Assembly: GCA_964545385.1 (NCBI GenBank)
Contig: CAZJFG010000015.1
Location: 1-14,818 of the forward strand
Length of the DNA: 14,818 nt
Source of the DNA: GCA-002780795 sp964545385
Lineage (GTDB): Bacteria > Patescibacteriota > Microgenomatia > UBA1406 > GWC2-37-13
Direction: 5' to 3'
Shown: in pieces, positions 1 through 8,455 of the stretch
Layout of the letters: every line of letters begins with the position of its first letter
Position numbering within the stretch: the first letter of the stretch is position 1
Notes under the pieces: generated by a model
The model's database searches: none
Seen by the model: only the letters and a program-made list of their open reading frames with translations
What the model was told of the DNA's origin: nothing
Program-made: the position numbers and the translations under genes

Positions 1-651
1 GGTATTTAGTTTCCTGTAAAGTGAAATAACGACCTGTTTATTTTTTCCTTCAAGAATGTGAACAACATGAGCGATATTTTGACGGTATATTTTTTTAAGT
101 TTATTACGCTCGGGTAAATTTTTTAACGAAGAAATATAATTTGGGCAGGGTGAACATAAGCCGATCTTACTATAAAAACATGGATATTTAGTGATCCTTT
201 TTTGTGTACAAAAAGGAATGATTTTTCGCAGATAGCGAATAATTTCAAGGACGGCTTTTTGCGACGGAAACGGACCAAAATATTTAGATTTTTTATCCAA
301 GTCGTTATATCTTGCTGAACAGATTTTAGGAAATTCAGACTGTAGATCTATTTGTATATATAAATTACTTTTATCGTCTTGACCACGAATATTATAGCGT
401 GGTTTATAAAGATTAATAAGTTTGGCTTCAAGAAGAAGCGCTCGAAAGTCAGAATCGGTTTTAATAAACTTAATTTTTCTTGCTTTTTTAGTTATTAATT
501 TTTCCTTATAGTCCAGCTTTGCCGCGCTAAAATGTGAAAGTAACCTTGCCCGGATATTTGTTGCTTTTCCTACGTATATTGGACCAGATTCGTCCAGAAA
601 AATATAAACGCCGGGAGAAGACGGAGTTTTAAGAACTTTTTCTCTTTGCAT
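1..651 (-). CDS. uvrC: UvrC, excinuclease ABC subunit C (N-terminal 217 residues, runs off window)
   Basis: UvrC is the nuclease of nucleotide excision repair; it joins the UvrB-DNA complex and cuts on both sides of the lesion. Only the N-terminal part is present; the gene continues past the left edge with no stop. I translated it from the ATG at 651-649. A GIY-YIG nuclease domain covers about residues 10-90: PGVY (Tyr16), YVGKA (Tyr26-Ala30), Arg34, Glu75 in LLLEAKLI and PRYN (Asn87), followed by the UvrC-typical DDKS. FGPFPS near residue 126 and a following cysteine cluster (CTQKR...PCFYSKIGLCSPC) are also characteristic of UvrC and argue against a stand-alone GIY-YIG protein. The start lies inside the end of the upstream transglutaminase gene (23-base overlap) and has no Shine-Dalgarno, so translation is probably coupled. 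Residues 1-90 contain the expected catalytic positions for the 3' incision. Confidence 0.93.
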   Translation of the reverse strand, partial: MQREKVLKTPSSPGVYIFLDESGPIYVGKATNIRARLLSHFSAAKLDYKEKLITKKARKIKFIKTDSDFRALLLEAKLINLYKPRYNIRGQDDKSNLYIQIDLQSEFPKICSARYNDLDKKSKYFGPFPSQKAVLEIIRYLRKIIPFCTQKRITKYPCFYSKIGLCSPCPNYISSLKNLPERNKLKKIYRQNIAHVVHILEGKNKQVVISLYRKLNT

Positions 652-2452
652 AGAAAATTAAAATAGAAACAGCAAGCAAAAATATAGTAATATAGCCGAA
701 TTTAAAAGCCAGATTGTAATAGCTTGGCAAAATACTAATTTGTTTATTGAGAACTTCCCGATCATTGTATACCCCTTTTATATATGATTTTATTTTTCTT
801 AAAGTTTTTTTTGTTGTAAAAGAAATAATAATTTCACGTTCCTCCAAAGGTGCGATTTGATCAATTGCAATCACTCGAGAGTCAAGAGAAAGACCATTTC
901 CATAGCTCAGAGGAATTTTTTGGTTGTATAAAAAAACATTACTTTGGTTTTTAAAGGTAAGCTTTAGTTCGTATTTTTTTTGATCATAAACGACCGGCCC
1001 AAATTCTGTAGTTACAATATCAGTTATAATTTTTTTTTCCGGCAAAAAAGCGACAGCTTCTATTAAGACGTCTTTTGAATCGGTAGTTTTATAGGTTCCG
1101 GCAGGATACGGGTATCGCGGATCCTGTCCGTGAATAACAAAAGCTATATGATTTAAATCAAATGAACTAAAATAATCAATTCCGGAGGTGTTTTGCCAGG
1201 TTGGGTCAACCTGAATCCAGGTTTTTAAACGGCTATCGTAGTACTCGGGCCAGGCGTGCAAAAGATCTGAGGCAAGTGAAATAGGTCGAAGTCTAGAGTC
1301 TGAAGAAAAGCCATATCCTTGTATTTCGCGGCTATAAATACCTTGTTCCCGGGTTAAAGCAATAAAACTATCGGTGAATTCCGTACAGACAACAGAGGTT
1401 GGATTTGCTAAAGCTTTCTCGGCGCCGGACCGTCCCGTATTTTTTGTGATTTTTGAATAATCGTACGTAAAACTGCTGACAAGAAAATTGTAAATATCCG
1501 AAACTGTTTTTAAATGGCTATATTTATCAAAAGACAAAATTTTCCAGTAATCTTTAGCAGTTAATAGATATTTTTTTTCTTTGCTGATTTGATTATCCAG
1601 TATTTGTTTGTAGTCGTTGCGTGATTTACTGTAAATGCCGATTATCCCGTCGAAAGTAACTGTTTTTTCTTCTTTTGGTTTCAGTTTATACCGTGCAAGC
1701 CAATTGCCGTCCGTATCGATAAAGACTTTTTCCGGCTGAGGCGTTATTTTATTAACAAATATCTCTTGATGGAGTGTGTCCGGCGGGAAAGCAATATCCG
1801 TATAAATTGGTACAACTTTAGTATTTTTTAGATTATAAGTAAGCTCAGTTTTGTAATATTGGGTGTCACCGAAAATAGCATAAATAGTTTTCGTTCCAGG
1901 ATTGTTCCAAATAAGCTCGTCTTTACGTATTATATTTGGAGCGGGTTTTGCTACCGATAATTTTTTATCCGAATTTTTTGGCAAAACGACTGTCACTTGA
2001 TAGGTGCCATCTGAGCGATCCTCAATAGTCGGTAAAATTACCTCCCAAACATTGCCGTTTATGCGGAAAAGATTGTCCTGTTCAAATTGGATAAAAAAGT
2101 TATTGCTGCTTCCTTTGCCTGTTGCTGGGTTGGAAAATTCCAGACTTATTTTAAGCATGTTATTCTCGTCGGTTAGTTCCGGAGTTATAGGACCGTTATC
2201 ATCACGTGCCTCAATATTTTTTATAGGGAAAACATTTGGGAAAAAAAGTGCAAATTTCTGAACAAAAACATCAGAACGATTATGAGTTATTTTGACATTA
2301 AAATTAACAAGTGAGTTAACAGTATTGTTTGAGTCGGAAAGGGTGTATTTTATTTCGTAGTCGGATGTAAAATCCGCAGCCAAAACACATGCGGGTTTAA
2401 ACACAATAAGTGCAAATCCTACAAACAGAATATTAAGAATTAATTTCTTCAC
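629..2452 (-). CDS. Exported, membrane-anchored transglutaminase-like domain protein
   Basis: This 607-residue protein is predicted to lie outside the cytoplasmic membrane. Residues 1-25 look like a signal peptide (MKK, then a hydrophobic stretch, with a Val-Leu-Ala site before Ala26). Residues about 27-270 are rich in beta-strand-like sequence with no motif I recognise. A transglutaminase-like (papain-fold) domain covers about 310-445: Cys356 in VVCTEF, His399 in LLHAWPEYY and Asp416 in WIQVDPTW form a complete Cys-His-Asp triad. A further beta-rich region (about 465-575) leads to a single TM helix at about 583-601 and a basic tail, AKRKSS. Proteins of this class may act as proteases, peptide-modifying enzymes or cross-linkers; the substrate cannot be told. 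The start is GTG with no visible Shine-Dalgarno, 21 bases after uvrA, and the 3' end overlaps uvrC. Its place inside the uvr operon is unexpected. Confidence 0.85.
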   Translation of the reverse strand: MKKLILNILFVGFALIVFKPACVLAADFTSDYEIKYTLSDSNNTVNSLVNFNVKITHNRSDVFVQKFALFFPNVFPIKNIEARDDNGPITPELTDENNMLKISLEFSNPATGKGSSNNFFIQFEQDNLFRINGNVWEVILPTIEDRSDGTYQVTVVLPKNSDKKLSVAKPAPNIIRKDELIWNNPGTKTIYAIFGDTQYYKTELTYNLKNTKVVPIYTDIAFPPDTLHQEIFVNKITPQPEKVFIDTDGNWLARYKLKPKEEKTVTFDGIIGIYSKSRNDYKQILDNQISKEKKYLLTAKDYWKILSFDKYSHLKTVSDIYNFLVSSFTYDYSKITKNTGRSGAEKALANPTSVVCTEFTDSFIALTREQGIYSREIQGYGFSSDSRLRPISLASDLLHAWPEYYDSRLKTWIQVDPTWQNTSGIDYFSSFDLNHIAFVIHGQDPRYPYPAGTYKTTDSKDVLIEAVAFLPEKKIITDIVTTEFGPVVYDQKKYELKLTFKNQSNVFLYNQKIPLSYGNGLSLDSRVIAIDQIAPLEEREIIISFTTKKTLRKIKSYIKGVYNDREVLNKQISILPSYYNLAFKFGYITIFLLAVSILIFYAKRKSS

Positions 2453-2473
2453 TTTAAAAAAATTGAATAGAAT

Positions 2474-5359
2474 TCATTGTTTGTTATTTAATATTTTTTT
2501 TAGATATTCTCCCGTATATGATTTTTGTTTTTTTATAATATTTTCCATTTTACCCTGATATATTACCTGTCCTCCACCGTCTCCTCCTTCTGGTCCTAAA
2601 TCTATTATATACTGACAGTTTTTGATTACGTCGAGATTATGTTCAATAACAACGACTGTATTGCCTCTTTCAACAAGTTGATTTAAAACAGAAACAAGTT
2701 TTTTGATATCATGAAAATGAAGTCCGGTTGTTGGTTCATCAAGGATATACATGGTTCGGCCGGTATTTTTTTTAGAAAGCTCTGCTGCAAGTTTAATTCT
2801 TTGGGCTTCACCACCTGAGAATGTTGGTGCACCTTGACCAAGTTGAACATAGCCCAAGCCGACTTTTTGTAAAAAAACAAGTTTGGTCAAAATGATGGGA
2901 TAATTTTTAAAAAAATCCACAGCCTCATCAACAGTCAGTTTTAGCACATCGTGAATATTTTTATCTTTATAGTGGATTTCGAGTGTTTCTTTGTTATAGC
3001 GGTGTCCGCTGCAAACATCGCAAGTTACATAAAGATCGGCCAAAAACTGCATCTCTACTTTGATAACTCCGGCTCCTTGGCATTTTTCACAGCGACCTCC
3101 TTTGACATTAAAAGAGAAACGGCCTTTTTTAAAACCTCTCGCTTTGGCATCAAGTGTTGAAGCAAAAATATTTCGGATCTCGTCAAAAAAACCAACATAT
3201 GTTGCCACATTCGAACGAGGTGTCCTTCCAATTGGAGATTGGTCAACGAGATATACTCGATCCAAATACTGATATCCTTCCACTTTGTCAAACTTACCCA
3301 TGCGTTTTTGATAATAACCTTCAAGGTAATACCGCAATGCTGGATACAAGGTATCGACAACCAAGGTTGATTTGCCTGATCCGGACACGCCGGTAACGCA
3401 AATAAAATTACCAAGCGGAAATTGGATATCAATATTTTTCAAGTTATTTTCCCGAGCTTTCCTAATAAAAATGGAACCGTGATAATTGTTCAGCGATCTG
3501 GATGTTACGGCGATTTCTTTTCTACCAGAAAGATAGTTTCCGGTTAATGAATTCGCATCTTTTAACATCTGTGAGATTGTCCCTTGAAAGACTATTTTTC
3601 CCCCTTTTGCGCCGGCTTGGGGTCCAAGTTCAACCAAATAATCTGCTGCCTCAATAGTTTCCCTATCGTGTTCAACAACAAGTACACTATTCCCCAAATC
3701 TCTTAGGCTTTTGAGTGTTGTAATTAATGCACATACATCACGTGAATGCAGACCAATCGAGGGTTCGTCCAAAACGTATAAAACTCCAGTTAAGCCGGTT
3801 CCGATCTGCGAGGCGAGCCTTATTCTTTGCAATTCGCCTCCGGCGAGAGTTTTAGCCGTTCGGTCGAGCGTTAGATAGGAAAGTCCAACATTCTGCAAAA
3901 AAGTTAATCTGGTTAAAATTTCCTTTATAATTGGCTCACTTACTTTTTTTTCATACACATTCTTACTTTTAAAAAAATCTGGGCCAAAATATGTTACGAG
4001 CTTTATTACTGATTTTTGTGAAACCTGAGCAATGTTTTCATTATTAATAGTTATTGAAAGAATTTCTTTCCGAAGGCGAGTCCCGTTGCAGTTTGGACAT
4101 ACGGATTCTTTAATATATTTCTCAAGCTCATAATAGTTGTTTCCTTGATTTTCAAAATATCTTTTTTCAAGCTCACTGACAATACCTTCGAACTTCTCAT
4201 AAATAACCGTTGGTTTACCAAAACGATTCTCGCCAAAAACATGATAAACCTTACCCGTCCCTTTGATTAATATGGAAAGCTTCGATTTATCAAGATCTCG
4301 AATAGGAGTATTTATGTCTATTTCCTCTTCTTTGCATACAGTTTTCAAAAGCCGGACATACCAGGTTTCATGAAAAAACATTTTATTAAAAGGTAAAATT
4401 CCGCCTTCGCTTATCGTAAGGTTTTCATTTATTATCAGTTCAGGATCAATTTGATAAATTGTGCCAATCCCATGGCACTTTTCACAGGCTCCGATAGGAG
4501 CATTAAAAGAGAACATTCTTGGTTCAATCTCAGGTAAGGAAATATTACAGTTGGGACATGAAAATTTCTCCGAATACAAAAAGTCTTTTTTTCCGAAGTT
4601 GAGTATGACCAACCCGTCAGAAAGAGTTAAACTTTGTTCAATGGCAGAGTTCAAACTATCTGCAAGTATCTTTTTATGCTCTTTATTTTTAAAATTACTA
4701 TACTTTTCGACCGAATATTTAATTAAAACAAATATAGTATGTTTATTTGATTTGATAAGATTAATTTCTTGGTCAAGCTTAAACTCTTTATTGTCTACGC
4801 GGACCTTTGAAAAACCTTTTGCAATAAGATTGTCAAAAAGCGACCTAAACTCACCTTTTTTATCGCGAACGATGGGTGAGTAAATGGAAAATTTTTGCGG
4901 TTTTATTTTATCTTCGGATAATTCTTTTTCTATCTGGCAAACGATTCGCGCGGTTATTTCGTCAACCGAAAGTCGGGCAATTTCGCGGCCGCAGTTTGGA
5001 CAGTGTGGATGGCCAATCCGTGCAAACAAAAGCCGTAGGTAGTCGTAAATTTCCGTGATAGTGCCTACTGTGGAACGAGGGTTATGGCTGGCTGTTTTTT
5101 GATCAATCGAAATGGCAGGAGAAAGTCCTTCAATTGAGTCAACATCAGGCTTATCCATGATACCCAGAAACTGTCGAGCGTATGCCGAAAGTGACTCAAC
5201 ATATCGGCGTTGTCCTTCGGCATATATGGTGTCAAATGCAAGTGACGATTTGCCTGATCCGGAAATACCGGTGACTACTACGAATTTGTTTTTTGGGATG
5301 TCAAGATTAATTTTTTTTAAATTATGCTGTCTTGCTCCACGAATTTTAATAAAATCCAT
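2474..5359 (-). CDS. uvrA: UvrA, excinuclease ABC subunit A
   Basis: UvrA is the dimeric ATPase that recognises damaged DNA and loads UvrB. The protein is 961 residues, normal for the family, with two ABC ATPase modules. Module I has Walker A GISGSGKS (31-38), a signature region TLAGGELQRIRLA (504-516) and Walker B ending in Asp531-Glu532. Module II has Walker A GVSGSGKST (657-665), signature TFSGGEAQRIKLA (846-858) and Walker B with Asp874-Glu875. All three zinc modules are visible: Cys120/123 with Cys421/424, Cys268/271/292/295, and Cys757/760/780/783. The first signature is unusual, with Ala for Ser and Leu for Ala against the usual LSGGEAQ. The ATG start begins at the family-typical point (IRGARQHNLKNI-like). 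The gene lies 31 bases after uvrB and ends with TGA 21 bases before the transglutaminase gene. No strong Shine-Dalgarno precedes it. Confidence 0.98.
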   Translation of the reverse strand: MDFIKIRGARQHNLKKINLDIPKNKFVVVTGISGSGKSSLAFDTIYAEGQRRYVESLSAYARQFLGIMDKPDVDSIEGLSPAISIDQKTASHNPRSTVGTITEIYDYLRLLFARIGHPHCPNCGREIARLSVDEITARIVCQIEKELSEDKIKPQKFSIYSPIVRDKKGEFRSLFDNLIAKGFSKVRVDNKEFKLDQEINLIKSNKHTIFVLIKYSVEKYSNFKNKEHKKILADSLNSAIEQSLTLSDGLVILNFGKKDFLYSEKFSCPNCNISLPEIEPRMFSFNAPIGACEKCHGIGTIYQIDPELIINENLTISEGGILPFNKMFFHETWYVRLLKTVCKEEEIDINTPIRDLDKSKLSILIKGTGKVYHVFGENRFGKPTVIYEKFEGIVSELEKRYFENQGNNYYELEKYIKESVCPNCNGTRLRKEILSITINNENIAQVSQKSVIKLVTYFGPDFFKSKNVYEKKVSEPIIKEILTRLTFLQNVGLSYLTLDRTAKTLAGGELQRIRLASQIGTGLTGVLYVLDEPSIGLHSRDVCALITTLKSLRDLGNSVLVVEHDRETIEAADYLVELGPQAGAKGGKIVFQGTISQMLKDANSLTGNYLSGRKEIAVTSRSLNNYHGSIFIRKARENNLKNIDIQFPLGNFICVTGVSGSGKSTLVVDTLYPALRYYLEGYYQKRMGKFDKVEGYQYLDRVYLVDQSPIGRTPRSNVATYVGFFDEIRNIFASTLDAKARGFKKGRFSFNVKGGRCEKCQGAGVIKVEMQFLADLYVTCDVCSGHRYNKETLEIHYKDKNIHDVLKLTVDEAVDFFKNYPIILTKLVFLQKVGLGYVQLGQGAPTFSGGEAQRIKLAAELSKKNTGRTMYILDEPTTGLHFHDIKKLVSVLNQLVERGNTVVVIEHNLDVIKNCQYIIDLGPEGGDGGGQVIYQGKMENIIKKQKSYTGEYLKKILNNKQ

Positions 5360-5390
5360 ATTTATTTAATCACTGTTCGAGTAATTAAGT

Positions 5391-7412
5391 TCATAAATTA
5401 TTAATTTCCCTTATCTTTTCTCGAATTTTAATAGCAAATTCGAAGTTAAGATCCAATGCCTGTTTTTTCATCTCTTTTTCGAGTTTTTTTATAACTCTTT
5501 TTTTGTCATATGGAGTTAAAGATTCGGTATTTACGGATTTAAAATATGATTCAATATCAACATTTCGATTACGATTGTAGGCAAAAGCGTTATCTTGCTC
5601 CCCGTAAACAATTTTTTCTCTCACGGGTTTTATAATTGTTTTTGGTTTAATATAGTGTTTTTTATTGTAATCGATCTGGTATTTCCGCCGTCTTTCAATC
5701 TCCGAAACAGCGAGTTTTATTGATTTGGTAATGTGATCAGCATAGATTATCACCTGGCCATTGATATTTCTAGCCGCCCTTCCCATAGTTTGAATAAGAG
5801 CTGTTTTTGACCGCAAGAAACCCTCGCGGTCAGCATCCAAAATGGCAACAAGTGTTACTTCAGGTAAATCCAATCCCTCACGTAGCAGATTAATTCCAAT
5901 TAATACGTCGAACTCTCCTTTTCTCAGGTTATCTAAAATATCCGATCGCTCAAGAGTTAATATTTCCGAATGCAGGTATTCGGCTTTTATATTTTTTTCT
6001 TTTAAAAAACCCGTCAAATCTTCGGCAATACGCTTCGTCAATGTCGTTACCAGGACTTTGTTTTTATTTTTTACCTGTTTGTCTATTTCCAGCAAAAGAT
6101 CTTCAATCTCATTTTTGGCCGGCCGGATCGAAATTTTTGGGTCGGGAATACCTGTTGGCCTGATAAGTTGTTCAGCGATCTGTTTTTTAGATTTATTGAT
6201 TTCCCATTGATCGGGAGTTGCCGAGACATAAATTAATCTCGAAGGAATTCTGTAAAACTCCTCAAAAGTAAGAGGTCTATTATCCAGTGCGGCTTGCAGT
6301 CGGAAACCGAAGTCGATAAGCGTTTTTTTCCGTGCCCGATCTCCATTATACATACCGCGAATCTGAGGCACGGTCATGTGTGACTCGTCTATAAAAACCA
6401 AAAAATTATTCCCATAGGTTTTTTTAAAATAATCTATCAGCGTATTGGGTTTTTCACCGGGTAACCGGCCGTCGAAGTATCTTGAATAGTTTTCTATCCC
6501 GTTTACATAACCAACCTCATTGATCATTTCAAGATCGTACGTTACTTTTCGTATCAAGCGCTCGGCCTCGGTTAATTTATTTTTTTTCCTTAACGATTGC
6601 GACTCTTTTTTAAGATCTTCTTTTATCTTATAAATTACTGATTTTACTAAATTTTCATTTGTAACAAAATGCTTTGCAGGATAAATGAGTATGTTTCGGA
6701 TTTTGGATTTTGAGTTTATAATTTCCTTCCCGCTTATCGGGTCAAATTGAGCAAACTGAGTGATTTTGTTGGCTTCATGATAAATCCTGTAACCAAAGTC
6801 CTCATACGCCGGATAAATATCCATGTAGTTTCCGCGAATACGAAACGTCCCGCGCTTGAAATCAAATTCCGATCGTTCATACTGAAGTTTAATTAGTTGG
6901 TAGCTGAATTTACTCTCATTGTAAGCATCCCCTATTTTTAACTGGAGAGTGTAGTTTCCGTATTCCTCGGATGAGCCGATGTTATATATGCAAGAAACCG
7001 AAGCCACTACAATCACGTCTTTTCGCGTTAGAATATTGGTTGTTGCCCGAAGTCTTAACTTATCAATAAGTTGATTGACCTCTGTCTCTTTCTCAATATA
7101 AGTATCTGTTTGAGGGAGATACGCTTCAGGTTGATAATAATCATAGTAAGAAACAAAGTAGGAAACAGCATTGCTTGGAAAAAAATTACGCATTTCCTGA
7201 TAAAGCTGTCCTGCCAGTGTCTTATTGTGAGAAATAATCAACGTGGGCAAGTCTACCGCCTCAATTACCTTGGCCATAGTGAATGTTTTTCCGGATCCGG
7301 TGACGCCCAAAAGTACCTGATTTTTAAGATTTTTTTTGACGCCAGAGACAAGTTGCTTTATAGCCTGAGGTTGATCACCCATCGGAACAAAATCCGCTTT
7401 AAGTTTGAACAT
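5391..7412 (-). CDS. uvrB: UvrB, excinuclease ABC subunit B
   Basis: UvrB is the DNA-damage verification helicase-like ATPase of nucleotide excision repair; it receives DNA from UvrA and recruits UvrC. The 673-residue protein is full length. Landmarks: Walker A GVTGSGKT (36-43), the beta-hairpin motif YYDYYQPEAYLP (89-100), Walker B DESH (342-345), SATP (397-400), helicase motif VI QTMGRAARN (541-549), and a C-terminal UVR motif at about 636-670 that should contact UvrC. It appears to be the first gene of the minus-strand operon uvrB-uvrA-transglutaminase-uvrC. The ATG at 7412-7410 follows AAAGGT (7421-7426) at 9 bases, a fair Shine-Dalgarno, although a candidate -10 element lies only 15 bases upstream and the two signals may compete. 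I found no LexA-type palindrome in the 67-base divergent gap to dedA. Confidence 0.98.
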   Translation of the reverse strand: MFKLKADFVPMGDQPQAIKQLVSGVKKNLKNQVLLGVTGSGKTFTMAKVIEAVDLPTLIISHNKTLAGQLYQEMRNFFPSNAVSYFVSYYDYYQPEAYLPQTDTYIEKETEVNQLIDKLRLRATTNILTRKDVIVVASVSCIYNIGSSEEYGNYTLQLKIGDAYNESKFSYQLIKLQYERSEFDFKRGTFRIRGNYMDIYPAYEDFGYRIYHEANKITQFAQFDPISGKEIINSKSKIRNILIYPAKHFVTNENLVKSVIYKIKEDLKKESQSLRKKNKLTEAERLIRKVTYDLEMINEVGYVNGIENYSRYFDGRLPGEKPNTLIDYFKKTYGNNFLVFIDESHMTVPQIRGMYNGDRARKKTLIDFGFRLQAALDNRPLTFEEFYRIPSRLIYVSATPDQWEINKSKKQIAEQLIRPTGIPDPKISIRPAKNEIEDLLLEIDKQVKNKNKVLVTTLTKRIAEDLTGFLKEKNIKAEYLHSEILTLERSDILDNLRKGEFDVLIGINLLREGLDLPEVTLVAILDADREGFLRSKTALIQTMGRAARNINGQVIIYADHITKSIKLAVSEIERRRKYQIDYNKKHYIKPKTIIKPVREKIVYGEQDNAFAYNRNRNVDIESYFKSVNTESLTPYDKKRVIKKLEKEMKKQALDLNFEFAIKIREKIREINNL

Positions 7413-7427
7413 AAATTTGAACCTTTA

Positions 7428-7436
7428 ATTTTATCA
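7428..7436 (-). promoter_or_regulatory. Candidate extended -10 promoter of the uvrB operon
   Basis: On the minus strand the sequence is TGA-TAAAAT: an extended -10 TG plus a hexamer matching TATAAT at five of six places. The hexamer ends 15 bases before the uvrB ATG, and a start site about 7 bases downstream would give an untranslated leader of about 8 bases. The Shine-Dalgarno-like AAAGGT would then lie at or before the transcript start. The -35 region (TTTTAA) is weak. A promoter further upstream, overlapping dedA, cannot be excluded. Confidence 0.4.
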
Positions 7437-7442
7437 TTTTTC

Positions 7443-7471
7443 TTGCTTATTTAAAAGAAGTATGAAATAAT
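7443..7471 (+). promoter_or_regulatory. Candidate promoter of dedA (near-leaderless)
   Basis: TTGCTT (7443-7448) is followed at 17 bases by AATAAT (7466-7471), which is preceded by TGA and so forms an extended -10. The hexamer ends 8 bases before the dedA ATG at 7480, so the transcript would start within about 2 bases of the start codon. No Shine-Dalgarno lies in the last bases, TATCTCTT. Confidence 0.5.
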
Positions 7472-7479
7472 TATCTCTT

Positions 7480-8118
7480 ATGGCCATAGTAAAACTTGCG
7501 ATTGATTTTCTAATACATTTGGATGTTTACCTTGGGCAAATCATCTCTACTTACGGAATCTTGACATATGCTATTTTATTTGTAGTCATTTTTATTGAAA
7601 CCGGCCTTGTTTTTATGCCTTTTTTACCTGGAGATTCCCTCCTTTTTGCCTCAGGTGCCTTTGCTGCTCTTGGTGCGCTGAATATCTTTGTTTTGCTTGT
7701 ACTTTTTGGAGTTGCGGCTATTCTTGGTGACACGGTCAACTACTGGATCGGTCATTTTTTTGGTGAGAAAATTGTCAGCAATCCAAAAATCCCCATAAAT
7801 GAAGAACATATCCAAAAAACAGAGGATTTTTTCAAAAAATACGGAGGAAAAACGATTATTTTAGCCCGTTTCGTACCGATTGTGCGAACATTTGCCCCTT
7901 TTGTGGCCGGTGCTGGACAGATGAACTACACGAAGTTTTTATCCTTCAATCTGATAGGCGGTCTTGCCTGGGTTTTGATCGGCAGTCTCGCCGGTTATTT
8001 TTTTGGTAATATTCCTTTTGTACGCGACAATTTTTCTCTTGTCATTATCGGCGTTATTTTTATCTCCGTTATTCCAATTTTTGTTGAGTTTGTTAAATCA
8101 AAACGTAACCCTTCTTAA
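7480..8118 (+). CDS. DedA family (SNARE-associated/VTT domain) membrane protein
   Basis: DedA-family proteins are polytopic inner-membrane proteins linked to membrane homeostasis; some members act in undecaprenyl-phosphate or phospholipid translocation. The 212-residue length is normal. The sequence shows the family pattern: Glu40 in FIETGLVFMPFLPGDSLLF, then GDTVNYWIG (83-91), ARFVPIVRTFAPFVAGAGQM (129-148, with the conserved Arg130 and Arg136), and GG..W (160-164). Hydrophobic stretches at about 5-25, 28-50, 60-90, 155-177 and 185-205 are the membrane segments and re-entrant loops. It is the only gene of its unit: divergent from uvrB and convergent with the small cysteine protein, with 27 bases between their stops. 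The start has no Shine-Dalgarno but a -10 element immediately upstream. The paralog within the DedA family, and so the lipid carried, cannot be assigned. Confidence 0.94.
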   Translation: MAIVKLAIDFLIHLDVYLGQIISTYGILTYAILFVVIFIETGLVFMPFLPGDSLLFASGAFAALGALNIFVLLVLFGVAAILGDTVNYWIGHFFGEKIVSNPKIPINEEHIQKTEDFFKKYGGKTIILARFVPIVRTFAPFVAGAGQMNYTKFLSFNLIGGLAWVLIGSLAGYFFGNIPFVRDNFSLVIIGVIFISVIPIFVEFVKSKRNPS

Positions 8119-8145
8119 GTCTTTTTTAGTGAATAATGCCGCAGT

Positions 8146-8358
8146 TTAATTTTGCTTGCCTATATTAAATAATCCTCCAACAATATCTTTAAGGATATAA
8201 GCTACGTTTTCAGCCTGTTCTCTTGTTATTTGTTTTTCAACCAGTTTGCGCAGCGGGCATAAACCAGTTCCTAAGGTAGAACATACTAGTCCTGGTTTGG
8301 CCAAACACTTGGCGTTTAAACCGTCCTTTACAACAAATCTATAGTTACATTTTTCCAT
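8146..8358 (-). CDS. Small four-cysteine protein of unknown function
   Basis: This 70-residue protein is read from the ATG at 8358-8356. Four cysteines lie at positions 4, 18, 26 and 34 (spacing C-X13-C-X7-C-X7-C), all in the N-terminal half. A charged helix-like segment follows (about 38-62, LVEKQITREQ...). The cysteine set could bind zinc or an Fe-S cluster; that is inference, as I do not recognise the family. There is no signal peptide or TM segment. A TTG 12 bases upstream would add four residues (MVFL), but it overlaps the -10 element, so I prefer the ATG. Evidence that the gene is real: an extended -10 promoter just before the start, and a position filling the space between dedA and the divergent gene at 8497. 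Confidence 0.62.
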   Translation of the reverse strand: MEKCNYRFVVKDGLNAKCLAKPGLVCSTLGTGLCPLRKLVEKQITREQAENVAYILKDIVGGLFNIGKQN

Positions 8359-8369
8359 AAGAAAAACCA

Positions 8370-8378
8370 ATTATATCA
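8370..8378 (-). promoter_or_regulatory. Extended -10 promoter of the four-cysteine gene
   Basis: The minus strand reads TGA-TATAAT, a perfect extended -10 element, with the hexamer at 8370-8375. Eleven bases separate it from the ATG at 8358, so the transcript should begin about 4-5 bases before the start codon. No Shine-Dalgarno fits in that space (TGGTTTTTCTT). No good -35 is seen, which an extended -10 does not need. Confidence 0.6.
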
Positions 8379-8455
8379 GATTTTTATTTTAAAAGAGAGG
8401 TGTGTATAGATACGAAAAAAACCAAACGAGGGAAAAAAAACTTAAAAAATTAATA

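Noticed and set aside
4461..4883. Open frame of 140 codons on the plus strand inside uvrA
   Set aside because: It is fully antisense to a conserved part of uvrA, has no recognisable protein features and no promoter or Shine-Dalgarno; it is a shadow frame.
7071..7454. Open frame of 127 codons on the plus strand antisense to the start of uvrB
   Set aside because: It lies over the Walker A and hairpin-coding region of uvrB and continues into the divergent promoter gap; no protein family resemblance.
8119..8145. Bidirectional terminator between the convergent dedA and four-cysteine genes
   Set aside because: The 27-base gap contains a T run but no inverted repeat able to form a stable stem.
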